Shown: one piece after another, positions 1 to 8,007 of the stretch
Numbering within the stretch: position 1 is the stretch's first letter
How the letters are laid out: the number at the start of each line of letters is the position of its first letter
Source: Nocardioides immobilis
GTDB lineage: Bacteria > Actinomycetota > Actinomycetes > Propionibacteriales > Nocardioidaceae
Length of the DNA: 64,000 nt
Assembly: GCF_003515065.1 (NCBI RefSeq)
Contig: NZ_QXGH01000015.1
Location: 1 to 64,000, forward strand
Reading direction: 5' to 3'
Made by a program: the position numbers and the translations under genes
The notes under the pieces: generated by a model
Databases searched by the model: none
Told to the model about the DNA's origin: nothing
Seen by the model: the letters and a program-made list of their open reading frames with translations, nothing else

Positions 1-116
1 GCAGTCTCGCCGCTGACGGTCAACCCCGGCGCGCGTCTCGGCGGGGTCGCTAGAAATGCGGGCGTAGATTGCGGCTGCGCGCGGTGCTCCCATAGAGGGC
101 ATAATAAGGATTATTG

Positions 117-470
117 GTGTTCGAGACCAACTTCTTCACAGCGGACGGCCAGCCCTTCACCCGCACCCTCCGCCTCCTCGGGCAACGGGTCGAGCTGCGG
201 ATCTGGGCGGAGAGCTGGACCTGGCACTACGGCGACGGGGAGAGCGAGACCACGACGTCGCCCGGCGCGCAGTTCCCCGACCTCGAGATCACCCACAACT
301 ACCTCGCGAAGCGCGCCTACCGGCCGCGTGTCGACACGACGTACGCAGCGGAGTGGCGGGTCGGCAGCGGTCCGTGGCAGCCGGTGAGCGGGACCGCGAC
401 GATCACCGGCGAACCGGTGGGACTCCGGGCCATCGAGGCCCGCCCGACCCTCGTCGGCCACGCAGGCTGA
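117..470 (+). CDS. PKD-type C-terminal domain protein, probably 5'-truncated
   Basis: Encodes 117 residues from a GTG at 117, preceded by AAGGA at 106-110; a TTG at 114 is the alternative. The segment WTWHYGDGE (about residues 34-42) is the core of a PKD-like beta-sandwich. It is followed by PDLEITHNYL and ends ARPTLVGHAG. From memory, this matches the C-terminal part of much longer secreted PKD proteins of Nocardioides. No signal peptide is present, and an in-frame TAA at 105-107 closes the frame upstream. The gene is therefore either a degraded copy of a longer parent or a short stand-alone domain. Upstream bases (1-104) show no clear coding continuation. Function unknown; the structural domain call is moderate. 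Confidence 0.5.
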   Translation: MFETNFFTADGQPFTRTLRLLGQRVELRIWAESWTWHYGDGESETTTSPGAQFPDLEITHNYLAKRAYRPRVDTTYAAEWRVGSGPWQPVSGTATITGEPVGLRAIEARPTLVGHAG

Positions 471-598
471 GAACGACCCGGCTCACCCGCAAGCGTTTGA
501 TTCTGAGTCACCAGGCAACGCAAGATCGCATCCTTGTGGCCTGTTCGTGGTCCTGTCCGGCACACGACCCAGCCCCGCCCCCGCCGCCCGTCGACCGC

Positions 599-1435
599 CT
601 ACATCTCCTCGTGCAAGTCCGGGTCGCCGCCGAACAGCCGGCCGTCCGTCTGCCCCAGGGCCGTGATCGCAGCGACCTCGTCGGGTGTGAGCGAGAACTC
701 GAAGACGTCGAGGTTCTGCGCCTGGCGGATGGCCGAGGACGACTTCGGGATCGGGAGCGACCCGAGCTCCACGTGCCACCGCAGGATGACCTGCGCCGGG
801 GTGACGCCCAGACGGGAAGCGGCCGCGACCACCGGCGGCTCGCCGTACGGCGCCGCACGCTTGCCGAGCGGGCTCCAGGCCTCGGTCAGCACGCCCAGCT
901 CGGCCTGGGCAGCGCGCATCTCCGGCTGCGGGAACGCGGGATGCAGCTCGATCTGGTTCACGACGGGCGTCACGCCGGTCTCGGCGATGATCCGGTCGAG
1001 GTGGGCGCGGGTGAAGTTCGAGACGCCGATCGAGCGGACCAGGCCGCGCGACTGCAGCTCGACGAGCGCCTGCCAAGCCTCGACGTACAGCCCGACCGAC
1101 GGGTTCGGCCAGTGGATGAGGTGCAGGTCCAGGTAGTCGAGCCCGAGCCGGTCGAGGGATGCCTCGACGGAGCCGATCGCCTCGTCGTACGCGTGGTGCC
1201 GGCCGGGCAGCTTGCTGGTGACGAACAGCTCCTCGCGCGGCAGTCCGGCACGTTTGAGCGCCTCGCCGACCGACGCCTCGTTCTCGTAGTTCACCGCCGT
1301 GTCGATCAGTCGGTAGCCGACCTCGATCGCGCTCACCACCGCCTCCACCGCCTCGGAACCACGCAGCGGGTAGGTCCCGAAACCGATCGCGGGGATGGTG
1401 CGGCCGTCGTTCAGCTCGTACGTCGGAGTGGTCAC
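599..1435 (-). CDS. Aldo/keto reductase
   Basis: NAD(P)H-dependent cytosolic oxidoreductase that reduces aldehydes or ketones; substrate unknown. From the GTG at 1435 it has 278 residues. The family tetrad is visible: D45 and Y50 in LIDTAVNYENE, K75 in VTSKL, H108 in LIHWPNP. The cofactor-binding end carries IPKSSS near residue 238. Length is normal for the 2,5-diketo-gluconate reductase-like branch. A GTG at 1453 opens the frame 6 codons earlier, but TACCGT at 1448-1443 followed by 7 nt fits a leaderless start at 1435. Divergent from the aldolase gene at 1486. Confidence 0.9.
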   Translation of the reverse strand: MTTPTYELNDGRTIPAIGFGTYPLRGSEAVEAVVSAIEVGYRLIDTAVNYENEASVGEALKRAGLPREELFVTSKLPGRHHAYDEAIGSVEASLDRLGLDYLDLHLIHWPNPSVGLYVEAWQALVELQSRGLVRSIGVSNFTRAHLDRIIAETGVTPVVNQIELHPAFPQPEMRAAQAELGVLTEAWSPLGKRAAPYGEPPVVAAASRLGVTPAQVILRWHVELGSLPIPKSSSAIRQAQNLDVFEFSLTPDEVAAITALGQTDGRLFGGDPDLHEEM

Positions 1436-1442
1436 CGTTCCC

Positions 1443-1448
1443 ACGGTA
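1443..1448 (-). promoter_or_regulatory. Leaderless -10 (TACCGT) for the aldo/keto reductase
   Basis: On the minus strand TACCGT ends 7 nt before the GTG at 1435. This matches the TANNNT -10 with start-at-+1 arrangement of actinobacterial leaderless genes and favours 1435 over 1453. Confidence 0.5.
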
Positions 1449-1473
1449 GCCACCGGGGACCAAGCTGTAGGTC

Positions 1474-1479
1474 TATTGT
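1474..1479 (+). promoter_or_regulatory. Leaderless -10 (TATTGT) for the class II aldolase
   Basis: TATTGT is followed by 6 nt and then the GTG at 1486, so transcription would start at or beside the start codon. Confidence 0.5.
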
Positions 1480-1485
1480 CCTGCT

Positions 1486-2151
1486 GTGGTCACGGACGAC
1501 GCGAAGCGACAACTGGTCAATGCCTGTCACCGGCTGGCCGCCGAGGGCCTGCTCATCGGAACCGCCGGCAACGTGAGCGTGCGGGAGGGCGACCGGGTCG
1601 CGGTCACCCCGACCGGTGCGGTGCTCGGCGACCTCACCGAGGACCAGGTGGTCGAGGTCGACCTCGCCGGCAACCAGGTCGGTGGCGGGCTGGTGCCGAC
1701 GTCGGAGGTCTACCTCCACCTCGCGCTCTACGAGAAGTACGACGTCGCCGCCGTCGTGCACACCCATGCCCCGGTCAGCACGGCCGCGTCGATCTCCCTC
1801 AGCGAGATCCCGGTCATCCACTACCAGCAGCTGCTGCTCGGCGGCGCGATCCGGGTCGCGCGGTACGCCACCTTCGGCACGCCCGCGCTCGCCGCCAAGG
1901 TGGTGGCCGCGCTCGAGAACCGGACCGCCGCCCTGATGGCCAACCACGGGGCGGTGGCGATCGGCCCGACGCTCGACAAGGCGGTGGAGAACTCGCTGCT
2001 CCTCGAGTGGCTCTGCACCGTCTACCGCGACGCTGTCGTGATGGGCCGGCCGGACACGCTCACCCGCAAGCAGCAGGAGGACGTGGTCGCAGCGGCGATC
2101 GCGCGGAACTACGGCACTGTCCAGCAGTCGCCGGAGGAGGGATCAGCATGA
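1486..2151 (+). CDS. Class II aldolase/adducin family protein (fuculose-phosphate aldolase-like)
   Basis: Zinc-dependent aldolase, 221 residues from GTG 1486. Catalytic E74 (PTSEVYLH), zinc ligands H92 and H94 (VVHTHAP) and H154 (MANHG) fall almost exactly where they do in L-fuculose-1-phosphate aldolase. The family cleaves a ketose 1-phosphate to dihydroxyacetone phosphate plus an aldehyde, but also contains decarboxylases and methylthioribulose-phosphate enzymes. Its ATGA overlaps the PfkB kinase start at 2148, so the two are translationally coupled; the kinase would plausibly make the phosphosugar this enzyme splits. Substrate unknown; no isomerase gene lies beside the pair. Confidence 0.88.
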   Translation: MVTDDAKRQLVNACHRLAAEGLLIGTAGNVSVREGDRVAVTPTGAVLGDLTEDQVVEVDLAGNQVGGGLVPTSEVYLHLALYEKYDVAAVVHTHAPVSTAASISLSEIPVIHYQQLLLGGAIRVARYATFGTPALAAKVVAALENRTAALMANHGAVAIGPTLDKAVENSLLLEWLCTVYRDAVVMGRPDTLTRKQQEDVVAAAIARNYGTVQQSPEEGSA

Positions 2152-3074
2152 CCAAGGTCGTCTGCGTCGGGGTGCACGTGCTCGACATCCACGTCGCGAC
2201 CGTCGACAGCATCCCGGAGGGGTCGAGCGGAGCACTCGTCGACACCATCCGGATGTCGCCCGCCGGCACTGCAGGTGGGACTGCGGTGGTGCTCAGCAAG
2301 CTCGGGGCCGAGGTCACCAGCGTCGCCGCCGTCGGCGACGACCCGCTCGGGGCCACGCTGCTCGGGCTGCTGCAGGCCAACGGCGTCGACACCGCGCGGA
2401 TCGCGACGAAGCAGGGCGTCCAGACCTCGGCCAGCGTGTTGCCGATCAACGGCAACGGCGACCGCCCGGCCTGGCACTGCATCGGTGCCAACGGCAGCCT
2501 CACCCTCGACGACATCGACCTCGACCTGGTGCGGGCGGCCGACCACGTGCACGTCGGGGGACCGGAGTTCCTCGGCGAGGGCGCGGTCGCCGTACTCGAA
2601 GCGGCGCGGAGCGCCGGCGTCACCACATCGATCGACATGCTGGCGCCTGGTGAGCCGATGTGGCTGGACGCGATCGCCGACTGCCTGCCGCTCGTCGACC
2701 TGTTCCTGCCCAACGACGAACAGCTCCTCGGGCTGACGGCGACGGCCACCCTCGAGGAGGGCGCGCAGGCGCTGCTGGACAAGGGCGTCGGCTGCGTGGC
2801 TGTCACCGCCGGCGCGCGAGGGGCGTACGTCGCGACCGCGGACGAGACCGCCTGGGTGCCGGCCTTCGCCATCGACGTGGTCGACACGACCGGCTGCGGC
2901 GACGCGTTCTCCGCCGGCTTCCTGCTCGGCCGCGCCGAGGGCCGCGACCTGGTGGCCGCCGCCACCCTCGGCTGCGCGACCGCGGCACAGGTCGCCCAAG
3001 GCATGTCGACCGACGCCGGGTCCTACGACCTGGCGTCGGTCGACACGTTCGCGGCTAGTACGTCGCCGCGCTGA
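2148..3074 (+). CDS. PfkB-family carbohydrate kinase
   Basis: Ribokinase-like ATP-dependent sugar or nucleoside kinase, 308 residues. The N-terminal PfkB signature region is SPAGTAGGTAVVLSKLG. The C-terminal signature DTTGCGDAFSAGF carries the catalytic Asp near residue 252 and the anion hole formed by GCGD. The ATG overlaps the aldolase stop by 4 nt (ATGA), indicating one operon. Cytosolic. The paired aldolase suggests a ketose or deoxy-sugar kinase; the exact sugar cannot be read from the sequence. Confidence 0.9.
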   Translation: MTKVVCVGVHVLDIHVATVDSIPEGSSGALVDTIRMSPAGTAGGTAVVLSKLGAEVTSVAAVGDDPLGATLLGLLQANGVDTARIATKQGVQTSASVLPINGNGDRPAWHCIGANGSLTLDDIDLDLVRAADHVHVGGPEFLGEGAVAVLEAARSAGVTTSIDMLAPGEPMWLDAIADCLPLVDLFLPNDEQLLGLTATATLEEGAQALLDKGVGCVAVTAGARGAYVATADETAWVPAFAIDVVDTTGCGDAFSAGFLLGRAEGRDLVAAATLGCATAAQVAQGMSTDAGSYDLASVDTFAASTSPR

Positions 3075-3077
3075 TCC

Positions 3078-4682
3078 TCAGGAGCGGAACGACCTCGCGG
3101 TGAAGGCCGACTTGAGGCCGTCGTCGAGCGGGATCCCGCCGAAGCAGGAGTACGGCGTCGCCTCCTGCCAGCAGTCGAAGCGGGCGCTGGTGTTCACGAA
3201 GATCACGTCGACGTGGTCGACGGTCCGGCTGCTGAACGGCACGGTCTTGCCACCGCCACCGGTCGGGTTCAGCTGGGCGATCGAGGTCGTGATCCCGCCG
3301 CCCCTCTTGTAGACGACGACCACGAAGGCGCCGCCGCGCGTGGGCTTCGGCGCGTCGAACGCCAACCGCAGCTTCCAGTCGCGCTGGCTGAGGCCGTTGG
3401 GGTTCAGCCGAACGGTGCCGGAGGCCAGGTGGGCGGGGGCGTAGTTAGCACCCTTCCGCTGCGCGCGGTTGAACCCGAGGGTCAGGCCGGTCGGCGACGC
3501 GGAGTACGCATTGCCCTCGGAGTACACGGTGCGCGGGTGGCGGTTGGCCGCAGAGAAGAGCTGGAGCTCGCGCTTCAGGCTCGTGTTGCGGGCGGCGAGC
3601 ACCCGTGACATGCCCTGGGTGGAGTAGTCGTCGGCGGCGCTGGGAGTGCCATCGAGTCGCTTCCACACGTCCAGCACCAGCTTGGGCAGCTTGCCCACCT
3701 TGGCGGGGAACTTCTCGGTGAGGTAGCGCCACCAGATCCAGGTGCCGTAGTGGAATCCGTCGCCGAAGGTGTCGAGCGGGACGAACGGCATGCCGAGCGG
3801 GCTGTTCCCCAGGTACTGCCGGTTGTCGTCGACGGCGTCGAACATCTCGTCCTCGACCCAGGCCGCGGTCGACTCCATGATCCACGGGTCCTCGTAGCCG
3901 TCGTAGGCGAACTGCACGGCGTGGAAGTACTCGTGCGCCGCCGTGACCTGCATGTTCTCGGTCGGCGTGTTGGTCGGGAACTCCGACGCGTCGTAGTCGT
4001 CGTCGAGCGCGCAGTAGGCCCAGACGCTGTAGTCGCTCGTGACGGCGGGATCGTTGGGGTCGTCGGAGCTGCAGAAGCCGTAGATGCCCTCGTCGCCGAT
4101 GTCGCCGATGTAGACGTCGGTGCGGTCGGTGCCGCCGCCGATCGAGCCGTCGCCCTTCTCCGGGCGGTAGCCCGCGCCGAGGAAGTCGTCGTGGATCTGC
4201 TGCATCGTGTCGCGCACCAGGTTGATGTACGGCGGCGTGGTGGCCGCGTCTCCGTCCGAGCCATTCGGCGCGTTGTTGCCGGTCTCGGTGTAGTGCACGC
4301 AGATGTCGGTGGAGCACTTCTGCAGCGGCAGGGCACCCGGGATGTAGGGGTCGCCCGGATCTCCAGGACGGTAGAGGAAGTAGGGCCGGGCCTTCTCCTG
4401 ATCGGCCGGAGACAGAGCGTCCTTGAGGACGCGCAGCTGCTGCAGGGCGATGGTGAGATCTTCGCCGGAGGAGGAGCCGCCGCGCCGGGCGGCGTGACCC
4501 GCGAGGATGTCCTCGACGTTCGCGAGCGCCTCTTCGGCCTGCTCGGCGCGGTGGTCCTGGCCGACCGGGGAGGCCTTGGTGCCGGGCGGGTCGGGCGGGT
4601 CAGCGACCGCGGAGGTCCCGGCCAGGGTCAGGCCGAGGGTCAGGGCAACGGGCAGGGCTACGAGAGAGCGTGGAAATCGCAC
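3078..4682 (-). CDS. Secreted MXAN_6640-type putative zinc metalloprotease (copy 1)
   Basis: 534 residues starting at GTG 4682, with a Sec signal peptide (RFPRSLV, hydrophobic core, cleavage near AVADP). The zinc site HEYFH is at residues 250-254, and a downstream ESTA glutamate about 16 residues later is a likely third ligand. The conserved block around it (AVQFAYDGYEDPWIMES) is shared with two adjacent paralogues. The C-terminal third is beta-rich and contains paired cysteines (FDCWQ and YSCFGG). I assign it to the MXAN_6640 family by recollection of that conserved block. Exported; substrate unknown. First of three tandem copies on this strand. Confidence 0.75.
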   Translation of the reverse strand: MRFPRSLVALPVALTLGLTLAGTSAVADPPDPPGTKASPVGQDHRAEQAEEALANVEDILAGHAARRGGSSSGEDLTIALQQLRVLKDALSPADQEKARPYFLYRPGDPGDPYIPGALPLQKCSTDICVHYTETGNNAPNGSDGDAATTPPYINLVRDTMQQIHDDFLGAGYRPEKGDGSIGGGTDRTDVYIGDIGDEGIYGFCSSDDPNDPAVTSDYSVWAYCALDDDYDASEFPTNTPTENMQVTAAHEYFHAVQFAYDGYEDPWIMESTAAWVEDEMFDAVDDNRQYLGNSPLGMPFVPLDTFGDGFHYGTWIWWRYLTEKFPAKVGKLPKLVLDVWKRLDGTPSAADDYSTQGMSRVLAARNTSLKRELQLFSAANRHPRTVYSEGNAYSASPTGLTLGFNRAQRKGANYAPAHLASGTVRLNPNGLSQRDWKLRLAFDAPKPTRGGAFVVVVYKRGGGITTSIAQLNPTGGGGKTVPFSSRTVDHVDVIFVNTSARFDCWQEATPYSCFGGIPLDDGLKSAFTARSFRS

Positions 4683-4755
4683 AGGAGGAGGATGCCATCC
4701 CTTTCCTGACCGGACATCCGCTTTACGGACGAAACCGATCCCGCCGCGGTCTAGC

Positions 4756-6369
4756 TCAGCGGCGGAACGCCCTCGCGTCGACCGTCAGTCGCCGGTCGTC
4801 GTCCAGGGGCTCGCCCTGGCAGGAGAACGGCGTCCGCTTCCAGCAGTCGAAGCGTGTGCTGGCGTTGACCAGCACCACCTCGACCCGTCGTACGGCACCG
4901 GTGCTGAACGGGACGCTCGTCCTCGCCGCTCCGGTCGCATCCAGGTCGACCACCTCGGTCCGGACGCCCCCGCCCTGCTTGAAGAGGAGTACGACGGCGG
5001 CCGAGCCGCGTGCGGGACGCGGCAGGTCGAGGGCGAGCCTGAGCCGCCAGTCGTCCTGGTCCGTCTCCCTCGGCGTGAACCGCACCGTGGCCGAGCTCAG
5101 GTGGTTGCGCCGGACGTCGATCGCGTCCGGGTTCCTGGCGCCGGGGCCGACGGCGACCGACGCGGCCGGCGCGGCCGGTCGGTAGGCCCGCGAACCGCCC
5201 TCGGAGTAGGCGGATGCGGGATGGCGGTTGGCGGCCGAGAACAGCGCGAACTCTCGCTTCAGCCTGGTCTCGCGCTGCACGAGCACCCGGGCCAGGCCGC
5301 GCGTGGAGTACAGGTTCGGTGCACCGGGCGTCCCGTCGAGCTTGCGCCACACGTCGAGCACCAGGTCGGGCAGGCCGCCGGTCTCGTGCTGAAACTCCTC
5401 GGTGAGGTAGCGCCACCAGATCCAGGCGCCGTAGTGGTAGAGGCCGCCGAACCGGTCCAGCGACTTGCGCGGCGCGCTCAGCGGGCTGTCCGCGAGGTAG
5501 TTGCGGTTGTCGTTGACCTTGTCGAACAGCTCGTCCTCGGCCCAGGTCGCCGTCGACTCGAGGATCCAGCCGTCCTCGTAGGCGTCGTAGCCGAACTGCA
5601 CGGCGTGGAAGTACTCGTGCGCCGCAGTGACCCGCATGTTCTCCAGCGGCGTGTTGGTGGGGAACTCGCCCGCGGCATAGTCGTCGTCGAGCGTGCAGTA
5701 GGCCCAGACGCTGTAGTCGCCCGTCTGGCGCGGGTTGTTGGGGTCGTCGGAGGTGCAGTAGCCGTAGAGGCCCTCGTTGCCGATGTCGCCGATGTAGACG
5801 TCGACCTTGTCGGTCTGGCCACCCCGGCCGCCGTCGGCCTTGGGGCGGCGGTAGCCGGCGGCGACGTACTTGTCGTTGACGTGCTGCAGGGTGCGGCGCA
5901 CCTTCCGGATGTAGCTCGGCGTGGTGGCCGGGTCGCCGTCGGAGCCCCGGGGGGCGTGGTTGCCGCGCTCGGTGTAGTGCACGCAGATGACCGCCGCGCA
6001 GCGGACGAGCGGCAGCGGCTGCGTGATGTAGTCGTCGCCCGGCTGGCCCGGACGCATCAGGATCTGCTCGGCCTCGGTCTGCTCGGCCGCCGGCAGCGCT
6101 TCCTTGAGCACCCGCAGGTCGCGCAGCGCGAGCGTGAGCGACCGGCCGTCCTCGAGCGGGTCGGCGCTCGGCTGGGGGGTCAGCCCGTCGAGGAGCGCCT
6201 GCACGTCGGCGAGGACCTGCTTCGCCTGCAGGGAGCGCGGGTCACCGCTTGGATCGGCGGCCGCGCCGGTCCCGCCGACGGCGGGGCCCAGGGGTAGGTA
6301 CAGGGTGAGGCCGAGAGCGATCGACAGGAACAGGGCAACGGCGGTCCGAGACAGGCGCACGACCGCCAC
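4756..6369 (-). CDS. Secreted MXAN_6640-type putative zinc metalloprotease (copy 2)
   Basis: 537 residues from 6369. A signal peptide (VVRLSRTAVALFL, long hydrophobic stretch to about residue 37) is followed by the mature domain. The HEYFH motif is at 251-255, then VQFGYDAYEDGWILESTATW. The protein aligns end to end with copy 1 by eye, including the acidic VDVYIGDIGNEGLYGYC block and the Cys pair before FSCQGEPL. 73 nt separate it from copy 1 and 28 nt from copy 3, so the three may be cotranscribed. Exported; substrate unknown. Confidence 0.75.
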   Translation of the reverse strand: MAVVRLSRTAVALFLSIALGLTLYLPLGPAVGGTGAAADPSGDPRSLQAKQVLADVQALLDGLTPQPSADPLEDGRSLTLALRDLRVLKEALPAAEQTEAEQILMRPGQPGDDYITQPLPLVRCAAVICVHYTERGNHAPRGSDGDPATTPSYIRKVRRTLQHVNDKYVAAGYRRPKADGGRGGQTDKVDVYIGDIGNEGLYGYCTSDDPNNPRQTGDYSVWAYCTLDDDYAAGEFPTNTPLENMRVTAAHEYFHAVQFGYDAYEDGWILESTATWAEDELFDKVNDNRNYLADSPLSAPRKSLDRFGGLYHYGAWIWWRYLTEEFQHETGGLPDLVLDVWRKLDGTPGAPNLYSTRGLARVLVQRETRLKREFALFSAANRHPASAYSEGGSRAYRPAAPAASVAVGPGARNPDAIDVRRNHLSSATVRFTPRETDQDDWRLRLALDLPRPARGSAAVVLLFKQGGGVRTEVVDLDATGAARTSVPFSTGAVRRVEVVLVNASTRFDCWKRTPFSCQGEPLDDDRRLTVDARAFRR

Positions 6370-6397
6370 CCTGCCATCTGGCTAGACCGGACTCCAA

Positions 6398-7882
6398 TCA
6401 GTGAGATGACCTGTGGATGACGGTCGCCCGGACCCGGAACCGGGCGTCGTCGTCGCGGGGCTCGCCGCCGCACGCGAAGAGCGTGCCCTCGTGACAGCGG
6501 TAGCGGGTCGACGTGTTGACGAGCGTGACGACGACCCTCGCCACGTCCCGCGTGTCGAACCCCACGGTCAGCGAGCCGTCGCCACGGCGGTCGAGTCGTA
6601 CGGCGTTCCGGGTGCGCCGGCCGTCGGTCCGGACCACGACCACCCGCGCCTCCGCCCGCCGCCGGGGCGCGTCCACGCTCACGCGGAGCCGCCATCGGTC
6701 GCCGCGAAGGTCTCGGGTCGGCGCGTACGCGACGTGCCGCGCGGCCAGGTGGTCGATGCGGACGCGGTCGGTCGCACTGCGCCTTGACCGGTCCAGTGTC
6801 GCGCGCCGGTCGACCCGCGCCGCCGGCCACCGACCCCCTTCGGCATAGGTGTCGGCGGGGGAGAGGTTGGCGACGGCGTACGACGTCAGCGTGCGGGGGA
6901 GGCCGGCGTGCCGGTCGAGCACCGCCTTCATCGCCTTGACCGAGGACCGGCCGGGAGCGTCCCCGACCGTGTCGGCCTGGTTCCAGACCGAGCGGACGAG
7001 GCCGTCGCCGTACTGGTCGGTGAGGTACTCCCACCAGGCCCAGTTGCCGTAGTGCGCGTAGCGGTCGTTGGCGAAGTCGTCGAGCGCGATGCCCGGCCGG
7101 CGTACCGTGCCGAAGCGCAGGTAGCGGCGGTTGTCGTCGACCCGGTCGGCGAACGCCTCCTCGATCCACGTGGCCGTCGACTCCAGCAGCCACGGGTCCT
7201 CGCGGAAGTCGTAGCCGAACTGGATCGCGTGGAAGAACTCGTGGGCCGCCGTCACCCGCAGGCTCTCGATCGGGCGGGCGCCGAACTGCTGCCGGCTGAA
7301 GTCGTCGTCGAGCACGCAGTAGCTGGACGCGGCGCGCCGCTCGCCCCGCACCCGGCGCTCCGGTGTGCAGTAGCCGAACAGGCCGCGGTCGCCGAGGTCC
7401 GCGAGGTAGACGTCGAACCGGTCGTCTCCACCGCGCCGGCCGTCGGACGGCGGCGGCCGGAAGCGCAGGCCGTCGACCTCGTGGTCCCAGACGTTGCCGA
7501 GCACCCGGAGCGTCCGCCGTACCCATCTCCGCGTCGACGGCGCGTCCGCGCCCCGGACCGCGTGGTGCACGCAGATCCGCTGGCCGCACAGCTTGCGTGC
7601 CGGACCTCGGTAGCCGTCGCCGCCGGGGTCCTGGTTGCCGTCGGTGGGCCGCGCCATCAAGGCGCTGACCAGCATCGACTCCAGCGGCCCGAGCGTGGGA
7701 CGGGCGACGAAGAGGTCGCGCATCGCGAGCGTGGAGTACGGCGTCCCCGCCGCGTGTCGCTCCCGCGGCCCGCCCGACGGGTCGTCGGAGTGGGCATCGG
7801 AGTGGGCGTCGGCCGGACCGCCGAGGGCGGTGAGCACACCCGCCAGAAGGCAGGCCACAGCGACGCGTGCGGGGAAGGACAC
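6398..7882 (-). CDS. Secreted MXAN_6640-type putative zinc metalloprotease (copy 3, most diverged)
   Basis: The open frame extends to 8017, but the signal peptide begins near VSFPARVAVACLLAGVL, so I place the start at GTG 7882 (GTG 7888 is equally possible). The longer frame would overlap the divergent DUF445 gene. The zinc motif is HEFFH at about residues 214-218, followed by IQFGYDFREDPWLLESTATW. It is more Arg-rich and diverged than copies 1 and 2, and the glycine-rich insert is shorter. Exported metalloprotease by analogy; substrate unknown. Confidence 0.7.
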   Translation of the reverse strand: MSFPARVAVACLLAGVLTALGGPADAHSDAHSDDPSGGPRERHAAGTPYSTLAMRDLFVARPTLGPLESMLVSALMARPTDGNQDPGGDGYRGPARKLCGQRICVHHAVRGADAPSTRRWVRRTLRVLGNVWDHEVDGLRFRPPPSDGRRGGDDRFDVYLADLGDRGLFGYCTPERRVRGERRAASSYCVLDDDFSRQQFGARPIESLRVTAAHEFFHAIQFGYDFREDPWLLESTATWIEEAFADRVDDNRRYLRFGTVRRPGIALDDFANDRYAHYGNWAWWEYLTDQYGDGLVRSVWNQADTVGDAPGRSSVKAMKAVLDRHAGLPRTLTSYAVANLSPADTYAEGGRWPAARVDRRATLDRSRRSATDRVRIDHLAARHVAYAPTRDLRGDRWRLRVSVDAPRRRAEARVVVVRTDGRRTRNAVRLDRRGDGSLTVGFDTRDVARVVVTLVNTSTRYRCHEGTLFACGGEPRDDDARFRVRATVIHRSSH

Positions 7883-7995
7883 GCCCACCAGGGTCGCGGA
7901 CGGACGCGTCGGATCCCGGGATGACGCGCCGGGTGCGGGAGTTGTCGTCTGAGCGCGGAGAGCGAGGGACGAGCGGGTCCGCGAGAAGCGACGTT

Positions 7996-8001
7996 GATAA
8001 T
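7996..8001 (+). promoter_or_regulatory. Leaderless -10 (GATAAT) for the DUF445 gene
   Basis: GATAAT (5 of 6 to TATAAT) is followed by 6 nt and then GTG 8008. This decides the start against upstream in-frame codons as far back as 7867. Confidence 0.6.
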
Positions 8002-8007
8002 GGCGCC

